Positions 1 through 6,697 of a stretch of DNA of 40,685 bases are shown piece by piece. Each line of letters begins with the position of its first letter. Within the stretch, counting starts at the first letter, position 1. A program made the position numbers and the translations under genes. Under the pieces are notes generated by a model. It worked only from the letters and a program-made list of their open reading frames with translations, searched no databases and had not been told where the DNA came from. This DNA comes from JAFIEN01 sp051859505 (lineage in GTDB: Bacteria; Pseudomonadota; Alphaproteobacteria; Rhodobacterales; Rhodobacteraceae): positions 1 through 40,685 of the forward strand of contig JBHYFN010000034.1 in NCBI GenBank assembly GCA_051859505.1, read 5' to 3'.

Positions 1-48
1 GGGCCGAAGGTGGGGCCGAAGGTGGGGCTGAGGGTGGGGCCGAGGGTG
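1..48. repeat. 12-bp in-frame tandem repeat, 4 units (AEGG linker)
   Basis: Four consecutive 12-bp units (1-12, 13-24, 25-36, 37-48) of the type GGGCCGAAGGTG encode four AEGG repeats joining the GT2 and GT4 domains. The same bases recur at 40609-40656 because the window ends overlap. Confidence 0.9.
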
Positions 49-77
49 GGCAGCAGGATGGACAAGACAACGGGCGG
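1..77. other. Terminal overlap, identical to 40609-40685
   Basis: Bases 1-77 are identical to 40609-40685. A 77-base terminal overlap is what a de Bruijn assembler using k=77 leaves on a circular contig. The gene reading across the join stays in frame, which supports true circularity and a real length of 40,608 bp. Confidence 0.93.
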
Positions 78-1232
78 GCGGTGCCGCTTTATATCGCCCA
101 TACACTGGGGGGCGGGGCCGAGAAATACCTCGAGGCCCGGATCGCCGCGGATCTTGCCCGGGAGGGGCGCCCGGCCGTGGTGCTGCGGCTGGGGGGGCAA
201 TGGCGCTGGCAGCTCGAGCTGACCGGACCCTGGGGGCAGATCGCCGGGGCCAGCGACGATCCGGATCTGATCCTGCACCTGCTGGCCCCGATCCGGCGGC
301 GCCATGTCGTCTATTCCTGCGCGGTCGGCCATGACGATCCGCTGGCCCTGCCGGGTCTTCTGCTGGATCTGGCCGGGAAGGGGACCGCGGCCGAGGCCCC
401 GGGCCGGCTCGAGATCCTGTTTCACGACTACTTTCCGCTGTCGCCCGCCTATACGCTTCTGGATGCCGACGGGCTGTATCGTGGCCCGCTGACCCCCGAA
501 AGCATGGCCGGGCGCCCCGACGGATCGCACAGCCTGACGCGCCCGGGCCAGCCCCCCGTCACGCTTGCACAGTGGCGCGCAGCCTGGGGCCCTGCGCTGG
601 CAGAGGCCGACAGCCTTGTGGTCTTTTCCGAAGACAGCCGCCGGCAGGTTCTGGCCGCCTGCCCCGAGGCCGGGCTCCGGATCGAGCTGCGCCCGCACCG
701 GCTTTTGCAGGATGTGCCCCGGGTCGCACCACCGGAACCCGCCCCCGGCAGGCCCGCACGGGTGATCAGCGTTCTGGGCAATATCGGGGCGCAGAAAGGC
801 GCCGGCGTGATCGTCGATCTGGCGCGACAACTGGAGGGGCGGCAGGATATCGGGCTGGTCCTTCTGGGCAATATCGACCCCGATTTCACCCTGCCGGGCC
901 ATGTTCCGGTCCATGGCGACTATGCCATCGCCGATATTCCGGCCCTGGTCGCGCGCTATGGCGTGACCGACTGGCTGATCCCGTCGATCTGGCCCGAGAC
1001 CTTTTCCTACACCACGCACGAAGCGCTCGCGACCGGCCTGCCGGTCATGGTCTTCGATCTGGGCGCGCAAGCGGATGCGGCGCGGGGCGCGGCCAATGGC
1101 GTGGTCCTGCCCTTCGATCCCTCCGGCCCCTCCGGCAGCCTGGCCGCAACGGTCATCACCGCCGTCACGGCAGCCGCCGGGCCGGAGAGCGCCCATCAGG
1201 GCCACCTGCGGCAGGATGCGGCCGCCTCTTGA
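1..1232 (+). CDS. Two-domain glycosyltransferase, C-terminal (GT4) part; continues from 39126 across the circular join
   Basis: This is the 3' part of a gene that starts at 39126 and crosses the artificial ends of the window. Position 1 corresponds to 40609 and the frame is unbroken, giving a protein of about 904 residues. The part here holds the end of a GT2 domain's C-terminal tail, four AEGG repeats (full-length residues about 496-511) and then a GT-B, GT4-type domain from about residue 522, beginning PLYIAHTLGGGAEKYL. The C-terminal half has the usual nucleotide-sugar-binding region (SVLGNIGAQKG, then WPETFSYTTHEAL near residue 825). The HDYFPLSPAYTLL stretch resembles HDFFTLCPSFTLQ in the glycosyltransferase at 31205-33262, so the two are probably related. 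Expected to act in the cytoplasm adding sugars to the plasmid-encoded polysaccharide. Donor and acceptor cannot be told. A start at 81 would leave only the second domain and is not needed. Confidence 0.85.
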   Translation, partial: AEGGAEGGAEGGAEGGQQDGQDNGRAVPLYIAHTLGGGAEKYLEARIAADLAREGRPAVVLRLGGQWRWQLELTGPWGQIAGASDDPDLILHLLAPIRRRHVVYSCAVGHDDPLALPGLLLDLAGKGTAAEAPGRLEILFHDYFPLSPAYTLLDADGLYRGPLTPESMAGRPDGSHSLTRPGQPPVTLAQWRAAWGPALAEADSLVVFSEDSRRQVLAACPEAGLRIELRPHRLLQDVPRVAPPEPAPGRPARVISVLGNIGAQKGAGVIVDLARQLEGRQDIGLVLLGNIDPDFTLPGHVPVHGDYAIADIPALVARYGVTDWLIPSIWPETFSYTTHEALATGLPVMVFDLGAQADAARGAANGVVLPFDPSGPSGSLAATVITAVTAAAGPESAHQGHLRQDAAAS

Positions 1233-1264
1233 GCGGGGGCAGGGAATCGCGCAAGAGGGGCGGC

Positions 1265-1336
1265 ATGACATCTTCCGGCCTTCCCTGCCGCGCCTTCCCG
1301 CGCCAATCGCGTGCCACCGGCGACCACCCCGGATGA
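1265..1336 (+). CDS. Possible 23-residue leader peptide coupled to the Stf0 gene
   Basis: A short frame starts at ATG 1265 with AGAGGGG at 1254-1260 as a ribosome-binding site. It encodes 23 residues beginning MTSSGLPCR and ends in a TGA (1334-1336) that overlaps the ATG (1333) of the sulfotransferase gene as ATGA. The sulfotransferase start has no Shine-Dalgarno of its own, so translation could be coupled. The peptide resembles nothing known to me. A sequencing indel that split a longer N-terminus is an alternative. Confidence 0.35.
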   Translation: MTSSGLPCRAFPRQSRATGDHPG

Positions 1337-2205
1337 AAGCCGGCAAGATCCTGCCCTTCCGTCGCGATCCCTTCGCGAAAGTGACGGTCGATCCCGAACG
1401 CCGCGCGCGCCAGCGCAAGCGGCCGGCGGCGCATCTGGATTACGTGATCCATTTCACCCCCCGCTCGGGCAGTTCCCGCCTGACCGAGATCCTGGCCGCC
1501 ACCAAGTGCCTGTCGGCGGCGAACGAGGCCTTCAACCCGACCTTCGTGCCGCGCATGGCCCAGGCGCTCAATGCCGCCGATCTCGAGGATTACATCGCCG
1601 CACTCAGGCGGCGCTTCAATACCGGCGGGGTCTATGGGGTCGAGGTGACGGCGCATCACGTGACCGCGCTTTTCGGCAGCTTCGAGGCGTTTCAGGCCCA
1701 TTTCCCGACCGCGCGGCACTTCTGGCTGATCCGCGAGGATATCGTGGCCCAGGCGGTCTCGCTGGCGAAGATGGTCTCGACCAAAGTGGCCCATAACACC
1801 GGAGCGGCGGCGGCAGAGGAGGCGGCAGAGGAGGCGGACCGGGCCTTTGCCTATGACCGGCGCCTGATCCGGCACTGGCTCGAGCATATCCGCAAGGCCG
1901 AGACGGCCTGCGAGACCTGGTTCGAGCACCACGGCCTGACCCCGCTGCGGATGAGTTATGAGCAGACGGTCGGGCTTTCCCCGCTTCAGCTGGCCAATCT
2001 GGTCGCGCGTCATCTGGGGCTGCCGGACATTCCCGACATGGCCTTCGCCCCGCGCCACGAAAAGCTGGGCACCGGCCAGAATGCGGCCTTCGCCGCCCGG
2101 TTCCGCGAGGAAGAGGCGCGCTATCTGGCCGGGGTGGATGCGGCGCGCGCGCCGATGCTGGCGCGGCTGGATCCGGTCGGCGGACTGGTCGCCGATCTGG
2201 CCTGA
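1333..2205 (+). CDS. Stf0-type sulfotransferase
   Basis: A 290-residue protein of the Stf0 family, the family of mycobacterial trehalose 2-sulfotransferase. It would move a sulfuryl group from PAPS to a hydroxyl on a sugar. The 5'-phosphosulfate loop is TPRSGSSRL at residues 42-50, and the 3'-phosphate region is WLIREDIVAQAVSLAK around R134. The start at 1333 is the only reasonable one in this frame after the previous gene's stop. It lacks a clear Shine-Dalgarno but overlaps the stop of a short upstream frame. It follows the two-domain glycosyltransferase by 100 bp and converges on a glycosyltransferase gene to the right. The natural substrate is presumably the exported polysaccharide or its precursor; that is inference. 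No PAPS synthesis genes are on the plasmid. Confidence 0.8.
   Translation: MKAGKILPFRRDPFAKVTVDPERRARQRKRPAAHLDYVIHFTPRSGSSRLTEILAATKCLSAANEAFNPTFVPRMAQALNAADLEDYIAALRRRFNTGGVYGVEVTAHHVTALFGSFEAFQAHFPTARHFWLIREDIVAQAVSLAKMVSTKVAHNTGAAAAEEAAEEADRAFAYDRRLIRHWLEHIRKAETACETWFEHHGLTPLRMSYEQTVGLSPLQLANLVARHLGLPDIPDMAFAPRHEKLGTGQNAAFAARFREEEARYLAGVDAARAPMLARLDPVGGLVADLA
1809..1840. repeat. 12-bp in-frame repeat, about 2 units, in Stf0 gene
   Basis: GGCGGCAGAGGA is repeated about twice, encoding an Ala/Glu-rich stretch (AAAAEEAAEEAD) in a likely surface loop of the sulfotransferase. Confidence 0.6.
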
Positions 2206-2207
2206 AG

Positions 2208-2250
2208 CAGGGCCCGGGCCCGCCCCGACGCGCGGGGCCGGACGGGCCTG
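2208..2250. terminator. Probable bidirectional terminator between convergent genes
   Basis: The 45 bp between the stops of the convergent Stf0 and GT2 genes folds into a long GC-rich hairpin. Outer arms CAGGGCCCG and CGGGCCTG enclose an inner CCCC/GGGG stem. There is no clear T tract. Confidence 0.45.
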
Positions 2251-3279
2251 TCAGGGTTTCGGCGGAACGGGCGGCGGGGCCGGTTGCACCTCGCGGCCCG
2301 CGGGCATGGCGCTGGCCACGGGATCGGGGCTGCCCGGGGCGGGCGGGTGCCTGGGCCGTTTCACCGGACGCAGGAAACGCTCGGCGGAAAAGCTCAGGAA
2401 CGGCCCCAGTCCGGGCGGCACCTGCCCCAGGAAGGTGGCCGGCACATTGGGCGAGGTGAAGGGCCGGCCAAGACAGGTTTCAAGCTGCGCCCGCGCCCGG
2501 GCCAGAAAGGCGTCGCGATCCGCGCGGGGGGTGGTGGTCACGCCGCCATGGCTTTGGTGAAAGGATCCCTCGCCAAGCAGGACGAACAGCGCGGTCCGCG
2601 GATGATGGGCCAGCCGGTGATAGAGAAAGAGGTTGAGCGCCCCGCCCCCCGGCAGATCGAACCGTTCATCCGCCCCGCCCAGCTCGGCCAGGACATCGGA
2701 GGGCGCGAAGAGGCAGTTGCACTCCATGAAGGGCCGGAAGAACCCTTCGCGGTTGTTGATGCTCATCGAGGCGATGTCGAACAGCCCGTAACCCGCCGCG
2801 GGCCAGCCGATCCGGTCGAGCAGGGCAAGATCCTCCTCGGGATCGCGCCCCTCCTCGGGATGCTGCGGGGTGGGGCCAAGCTGGTAGCCCGGCACCGCGA
2901 CCAGTGCCCGGTCGGTGATCCGCAGCGCCATCAGCACATGGCGCAGCACCCCGGGCGAAAGCATCCGCGCCCCGTCGATCATGATGCCGATGCTCTGGCC
3001 GCGGGCCTGTGCCAGCCCCGCATTGATCGCCGCGGCCGGAGAGACGCCGGGCTCGTCGCGCAGGATATGGGTCAGATGGCCGGGAAGGCGGGCGGCGGGC
3101 AGGGCGGCGATGGCCTCATGGTCCATCACCCGGGGCGAGCGGTTCTCGACCACGATCACTTCGTAAAGCGCGGGGTCCACGCCCTGATAGCCGGGATCGA
3201 GGCTGCGCAGGGTGTTCAGCGCCTGCCGGGCCATGTCATGGACGATGACGACGACCGAAAGGACGGGATCGCTGGTCAT
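2251..3279 (-). CDS. GT2-family glycosyltransferase (second of a tandem paralogue pair)
   Basis: A 342-residue GT-A-fold protein. The N-terminal strand LSVVVIVHDMARQA (residues 7-20) and VIVVENRSP are typical of GT2 enzymes. The segment MIDGARMLSPG around D102 sits where the metal-binding acidic motif is expected, and FHQSHGG at 240-246 may be the C-terminal metal/acceptor region. The last ~45 residues are proline-rich. It overlaps the upstream paralogue by 4 bp (ATGA), so the two are translationally coupled at the end of a leftward operon with KpsE-like and KpsT-like genes. Both paralogues share LSVVVIVH, IDGARMLSPGV and FHQ-HGGVTT. Substrates are unknown; cytoplasmic assembly of the exported glycan is inferred from context. 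Confidence 0.8.
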   Translation of the reverse strand: MTSDPVLSVVVIVHDMARQALNTLRSLDPGYQGVDPALYEVIVVENRSPRVMDHEAIAALPAARLPGHLTHILRDEPGVSPAAAINAGLAQARGQSIGIMIDGARMLSPGVLRHVLMALRITDRALVAVPGYQLGPTPQHPEEGRDPEEDLALLDRIGWPAAGYGLFDIASMSINNREGFFRPFMECNCLFAPSDVLAELGGADERFDLPGGGALNLFLYHRLAHHPRTALFVLLGEGSFHQSHGGVTTTPRADRDAFLARARAQLETCLGRPFTSPNVPATFLGQVPPGLGPFLSFSAERFLRPVKRPRHPPAPGSPDPVASAMPAGREVQPAPPPVPPKP

Positions 3280-4247
3280 GCCGGGGGGGCAGGCCCGTCC
3301 AGCGCCCGCCGCAGGAAAGGATAGACGGCCGGGTGCAGATCTCCGAACAGGATCGGCTTGTTGGCGGGGGGCCGCACCCCCTCGCCCCGGATCGCCTGAT
3401 CCTGCGCATTGATCGCCGCCATGATCGCCTCGCGTTCGGCCTCTGTCGTATTCGTGGTGACGCCGCCGTGGAACTGGTGAAACGTGCCTTCGCCGAACAG
3501 AAAGTACAGGGTCGTGCCGGGATGCTCCAGCAGACGCTTGTAGAGGTCGAGATTGGCCTTGCCGCCGCCGTGATCGTCATAGCGCGGGTCCATCCCGCCG
3601 ATGGCACGCCATCTGTCGACCGCCATCGCAAGGAAATTGCTTTCCGACTGCCGCCGCAGGATGCCCCGGCGCGACGACCCGCTGGGCACCGCCACCTCGA
3701 ACAGCCGGTATCCGTCCGCAGGCCAGCCGATCCCTTCCAGAAGCGCGGTATCGGCGGCCGCGTCATGGCCCTTGTTGACGGCGATCTGCTGCAATTCCTG
3801 CCCGAGGTGATAGCCGGGCACCGAAACCGCCGCCCCCGGATCGGCGCGCAGCGCGGCCAGCGTATGGCGGATCACCCCCGGAGACAGCATCCGCGCGCCG
3901 TCGATCACGATGGCCAGAGCCGCTCCCCGCGCCATGGCGGCCCCGGCATTGACCGCCGGAACCGGGCTGCGCTGCGTCTCTTCGCGCCAGCGATAGGTCA
4001 GGTGACCGGCCCCCAGCGCCCGCGCGGCCCGCGCCTCGCCAAGAGGCTGGTCCGAGGCATTCTCGATCACGATCACCTCGTAATCACCCGCCTCGACCCC
4101 CCGCTGATAGCCGGGCGAAAGCGAATAGAGCGTCCGTTCGGCCTGATCGGCCATCCTGTGCACGATCACCACGACCGAAAGGCGGGGCCGCCCGCGCCCC
4201 CGAGGGCGCAGCCTGCCAAGGCTGCGGGCAAGCAGGCGCCTCAGCAT
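3276..4247 (-). CDS. GT2-family glycosyltransferase (first of a tandem paralogue pair)
   Basis: A 323-residue paralogue of the next gene. An Arg-rich N-terminus (LRRLLARSLGRLRPRGRGR) may lie on the membrane surface. LSVVVIVHRMADQ follows from residue 23, then VIDGARMLSPG around D116 and FHQFHGGVTT. I chose ATG 4247 rather than the longer frame from 4370, because the extra part would cover the intergenic 13-bp repeats and looks non-coding. No Shine-Dalgarno precedes 4247. Instead a 17-codon frame (4294-4241) with a perfect ribosome-binding site ends across it, suggesting coupled translation. It lies downstream of the KpsT-like gene in the leftward operon. The sugar transferred is unknown. Confidence 0.78.
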   Translation of the reverse strand: MLRRLLARSLGRLRPRGRGRPRLSVVVIVHRMADQAERTLYSLSPGYQRGVEAGDYEVIVIENASDQPLGEARAARALGAGHLTYRWREETQRSPVPAVNAGAAMARGAALAIVIDGARMLSPGVIRHTLAALRADPGAAVSVPGYHLGQELQQIAVNKGHDAAADTALLEGIGWPADGYRLFEVAVPSGSSRRGILRRQSESNFLAMAVDRWRAIGGMDPRYDDHGGGKANLDLYKRLLEHPGTTLYFLFGEGTFHQFHGGVTTNTTEAEREAIMAAINAQDQAIRGEGVRPPANKPILFGDLHPAVYPFLRRALDGPAPPA

Positions 4248-4294
4248 TGCCGCTCTGCGGGCGGTAGGGCGGGCTTTGTCGGGTCGGCTGTCAT
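4241..4294 (-). CDS. Possible 17-residue leader peptide coupled to GT2 gene
   Basis: A short frame starts at ATG 4294, preceded by GGGGAG with 6-base spacing, a near-ideal ribosome-binding site. It encodes MTADPTKPALPPAERQC and stops at TGA 4243-4241, just past the ATG of the glycosyltransferase (ATGCTGA). The glycosyltransferase itself lacks a Shine-Dalgarno. A real coupled leader or a split N-terminus through an indel are both possible. Confidence 0.4.
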   Translation of the reverse strand: MTADPTKPALPPAERQC

Positions 4295-4327
4295 GGCGAT
4301 CTCCCCTAAGCAGAGGGCGGAGCGAGG

Positions 4328-4392
4328 GCAAGGGTTGCGGGCAAGCGTCGGGGTCAAGAGCCGGGGGCAAGCGTCAGGGGCAAGCGTCGGGG
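4328..4392. repeat. 13-bp tandem repeat, 5 units, intergenic
   Basis: Five degenerate 13-bp units starting at 4328, 4341, 4354, 4367 and 4380 (consensus GCAAGCGTCGGGG) fill most of the space between the KpsT-like gene and the GT2 gene downstream of it. The period is not a multiple of 3, in keeping with a non-coding position. Confidence 0.85.
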
Positions 4393-4395
4393 GCC

Positions 4396-5052
4396 TCAGC
4401 TGTGCATGATGCGCAGATGTTCCTCGATCGCCTCGTCGATATCGTCGTAATAGGTCAGCTTCCCCCGGTCGAGCACGGCACCCGCAGTGCATAATTCGCG
4501 GATCTGGCCGGTGGAATGGCTGACGAAGACGGCGCCGGACTGTTTCATGCGATCCATGAAGACGGCCGAGCTCTTGGACTTGAAAGAGGCATCGCCCACC
4601 GCCGTCACCTCGTCGATCAGATAGGTGTCGAACTGCAGCCCCATCGACACGCCGAAGGCCAGCCGCGACTTCATGCCCGAGGAATAGGACCGGATCGGCA
4701 GGTGGAAATGCACGCCAAGCTCGGCGAAATCGCGCACGAAATCAATCAGCGCCTCGGTATCGACGCCATAGACCCGCGCGACGAAACGGATGTTCTGCGC
4801 CCCGGTCAGATCGGGGTGAAAAGAGCCGGCAAAGCCGACGGGGAAGGAAATCTTGCCATCCGTGAGGATCTGGCCCGAGGTGGGCAGGGCCGTGCCCGCG
4901 ATCATCTTGAGCAGCGTGCTCTTGCCGGCCCCGTTGCGCCCCAGAAGGCCAACGGCGGTCCGGCTGGGAAAGACGGCGTTGACATTGTCGAGCACCGTCT
5001 TGCGTTGCCCGCCCATCACGAAGGTCTTGGTCAGGTTCTGCAGCACGATCAT
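4396..5052 (-). CDS. kpsT: KpsT-like ATPase of a capsule polysaccharide ABC exporter
   Basis: A 218-residue ABC ATPase that would power export of a finished polysaccharide across the inner membrane together with the KpsM-like permease encoded at 23905-24735. Walker A is GRNGAGKST from residue 38, the signature is SYSSGMKSRLAF near 122-133, Walker B is YLIDEVTAVGD near 145-155, and the H-loop is VSHS. The length and the lack of a C-terminal carbohydrate-binding extension match KpsT (group 2 capsule, Kdo-linked lipid type) rather than Wzt. It lies 47 bp after the KpsE-like gene in a leftward operon. Its permease partner is unusually far away, 19 kb off. Confidence 0.92.
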   Translation of the reverse strand: MIVLQNLTKTFVMGGQRKTVLDNVNAVFPSRTAVGLLGRNGAGKSTLLKMIAGTALPTSGQILTDGKISFPVGFAGSFHPDLTGAQNIRFVARVYGVDTEALIDFVRDFAELGVHFHLPIRSYSSGMKSRLAFGVSMGLQFDTYLIDEVTAVGDASFKSKSSAVFMDRMKQSGAVFVSHSTGQIRELCTAGAVLDRGKLTYYDDIDEAIEEHLRIMHS

Positions 5053-5099
5053 GCCGCGTCTCTTACTCCGGCTCCGGGCCGCTGTGAACCGAAAGCCCC

Positions 5100-6530
5100 C
5101 TAGCGGCGGTCCTTGAGCGCATAATAGGCAAGCGTCAGCATCGCCCAGACCAGAAACGAGAACAGCGCGACAAGCGCCAGAAGCGTGAAGCGTTCGGGCT
5201 GGACCGCGCGTTCGGGCAGGGTCGGCTGGACATGGGCGGCAAGATAGCGGCTTTGCCGGCGCGATTCGGAGACCGCCGCATCGAAGGTCGAACGGGCCGC
5301 GGCATAGGATTGTTCGGCGAATTGCTGATCCACGATGAGGCGTTCGAATTCCCCCACCAGATTGGCGAAGGCATTGCCAAGCTCTCCGGCACCCTCCTGC
5401 TGGCCCGGCAGGATCGAGCCGCCGATACCAAGCTTGTTGCGCTCTTCGCGGATCCGCGCCTCGATGACCTCGATCCGGCGTTCGGCCTGAACGATGCGCG
5501 GATCGCTTACCGAGGTGGTCTGGCGCAGGATATCGAGGTCGATCAGCGTCGTGGCCAGTTCCTGCTCGAGGGAGGAGAGGATCCCCATCTGGCTTTGCAT
5601 GCTGGCCGTGGGATCGACGATCTGGTGCCGGTTGCGAAACAGCGTCACCGCCTCGCGCGCTTCCTTGAGCCGCTCCACCGCCTCTTCGAGTTCCTGCCGC
5701 GAGAACCGGGTCGCATCCTCCTGGGCGATGGCCGAGAGGCGGTTGATCATGAGCGAGCTTTCCTCATAGATCAGCCCCGCGATCAGATGCGCGTCCTGCG
5801 GTTCGAAAGCCTGCACCTCGATCCGGATCAACCCGGTCGCGGAATCGTTGTAGACCTTCACCACACGGTTCCAGTAGGTGACCAGATCCTCGATCGTGCC
5901 GGGCGGATGATAGGCGAATACCGGATCGACAGCCGGATCGGCCTTGGCCCAGAGCTCGCGCAGATCAACATGTTCGTTGATCCGGACGACCATTTCCTGG
6001 CTCTGGATGAAATCATAAAGGATATCGGTATCGGTCGAGCTGGAGGATCCCATGCTGGCCAGCCCGCCCAGGATCTCGAAGGCCGACCCCGCCTCTTCGG
6101 TGCGCACCGAAAAGGCCGCGACCGAGACATAACGGTCGATCGCGCGTTCCCACAGATACCAGCCCGCCAGCGCGATGGGGGCCACCACCATCAGCAGGAA
6201 CGAGAGCATGACCCCCCAGTGCCGCTTGCGCACCCGCGTGGCGGCGGCGGGCGGGGCAACGGGGATCGCGATCACCTCGGGCTTGCGCCGTTGTTTGGCG
6301 GCCCCGCCCGTAACCTCGGCAAGCGCCTGCTTCTCGCGCTTGCGCTTCTTGCGCTCGTCCAGCGACAAGACGCTGTCGGCGCGGGGCGGGGGCAGCACCT
6401 CGGATCCGGTCTCTGCAGAAGAGTCGGGGCGCGCGGTCTCGGCCCCTTCGCGTACCGGCTCGTCCGGCAGCTCGTCCGGCGCCGGTTCGGGGATCTTGCT
6501 GGATTGTCCGGTGGTGTTCTGCGCGCTCAA
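5100..6530 (-). CDS. kpsE: KpsE/CtrB/BexC-like inner-membrane polysaccharide export protein
   Basis: A 476-residue member of the Wzz/KpsE polysaccharide co-polymerase/export family, which links the ABC exporter to the outer-membrane channel. A ~100-residue Pro/Glu-rich cytoplasmic N-terminus with a basic cluster (ERKKRKREK) precedes transmembrane segment 1 (about 107-127). A periplasmic region with long heptad-like helices (about 265-380) follows, then transmembrane segment 2 (about 448-470) and a short basic tail. The extended N-terminus is longer than in E. coli KpsE. The start is a TTG with weak ribosome-binding signals and no ATG upstream in frame, so the exact N-terminus is uncertain. 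First gene of the leftward operon with the KpsT-like gene and two GT2 genes, divergent from the glycosyltransferase gene at 6698. Confidence 0.88.
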   Translation of the reverse strand: MSAQNTTGQSSKIPEPAPDELPDEPVREGAETARPDSSAETGSEVLPPPRADSVLSLDERKKRKREKQALAEVTGGAAKQRRKPEVIAIPVAPPAAATRVRKRHWGVMLSFLLMVVAPIALAGWYLWERAIDRYVSVAAFSVRTEEAGSAFEILGGLASMGSSSSTDTDILYDFIQSQEMVVRINEHVDLRELWAKADPAVDPVFAYHPPGTIEDLVTYWNRVVKVYNDSATGLIRIEVQAFEPQDAHLIAGLIYEESSLMINRLSAIAQEDATRFSRQELEEAVERLKEAREAVTLFRNRHQIVDPTASMQSQMGILSSLEQELATTLIDLDILRQTTSVSDPRIVQAERRIEVIEARIREERNKLGIGGSILPGQQEGAGELGNAFANLVGEFERLIVDQQFAEQSYAAARSTFDAAVSESRRQSRYLAAHVQPTLPERAVQPERFTLLALVALFSFLVWAMLTLAYYALKDRR

Positions 6531-6697
6531 GATGACCCCGGCTGGGTAATTGTAACTTTTCCGGCCATCCTACATACATCACGCCACAATAGCCAGCTTG
6601 GCAAGGCAGGGCCGGCCCTGGATCACGCCGGGATAACCCCGGGATCACCCCGGGATCACCCCGGGATCACAAGGGCCTCGGATCACAAGGACATGAC
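6531..6697. promoter_or_regulatory. Divergent intergenic region with 11-bp tandem repeats
   Basis: This 167-bp gap separates the divergent KpsE-like and GT2 genes and must hold the promoters of both operons. Four full 11-bp units (consensus GATCACCCCGG) start at 6621, 6632, 6643 and 6654, and partial copies (GATCACAAGG) follow at 6665 and 6681. The 11-bp period is about one helical turn, so all copies face one side of the DNA, as in operator arrays. No convincing -35/-10 pair was found. Confidence 0.6.
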
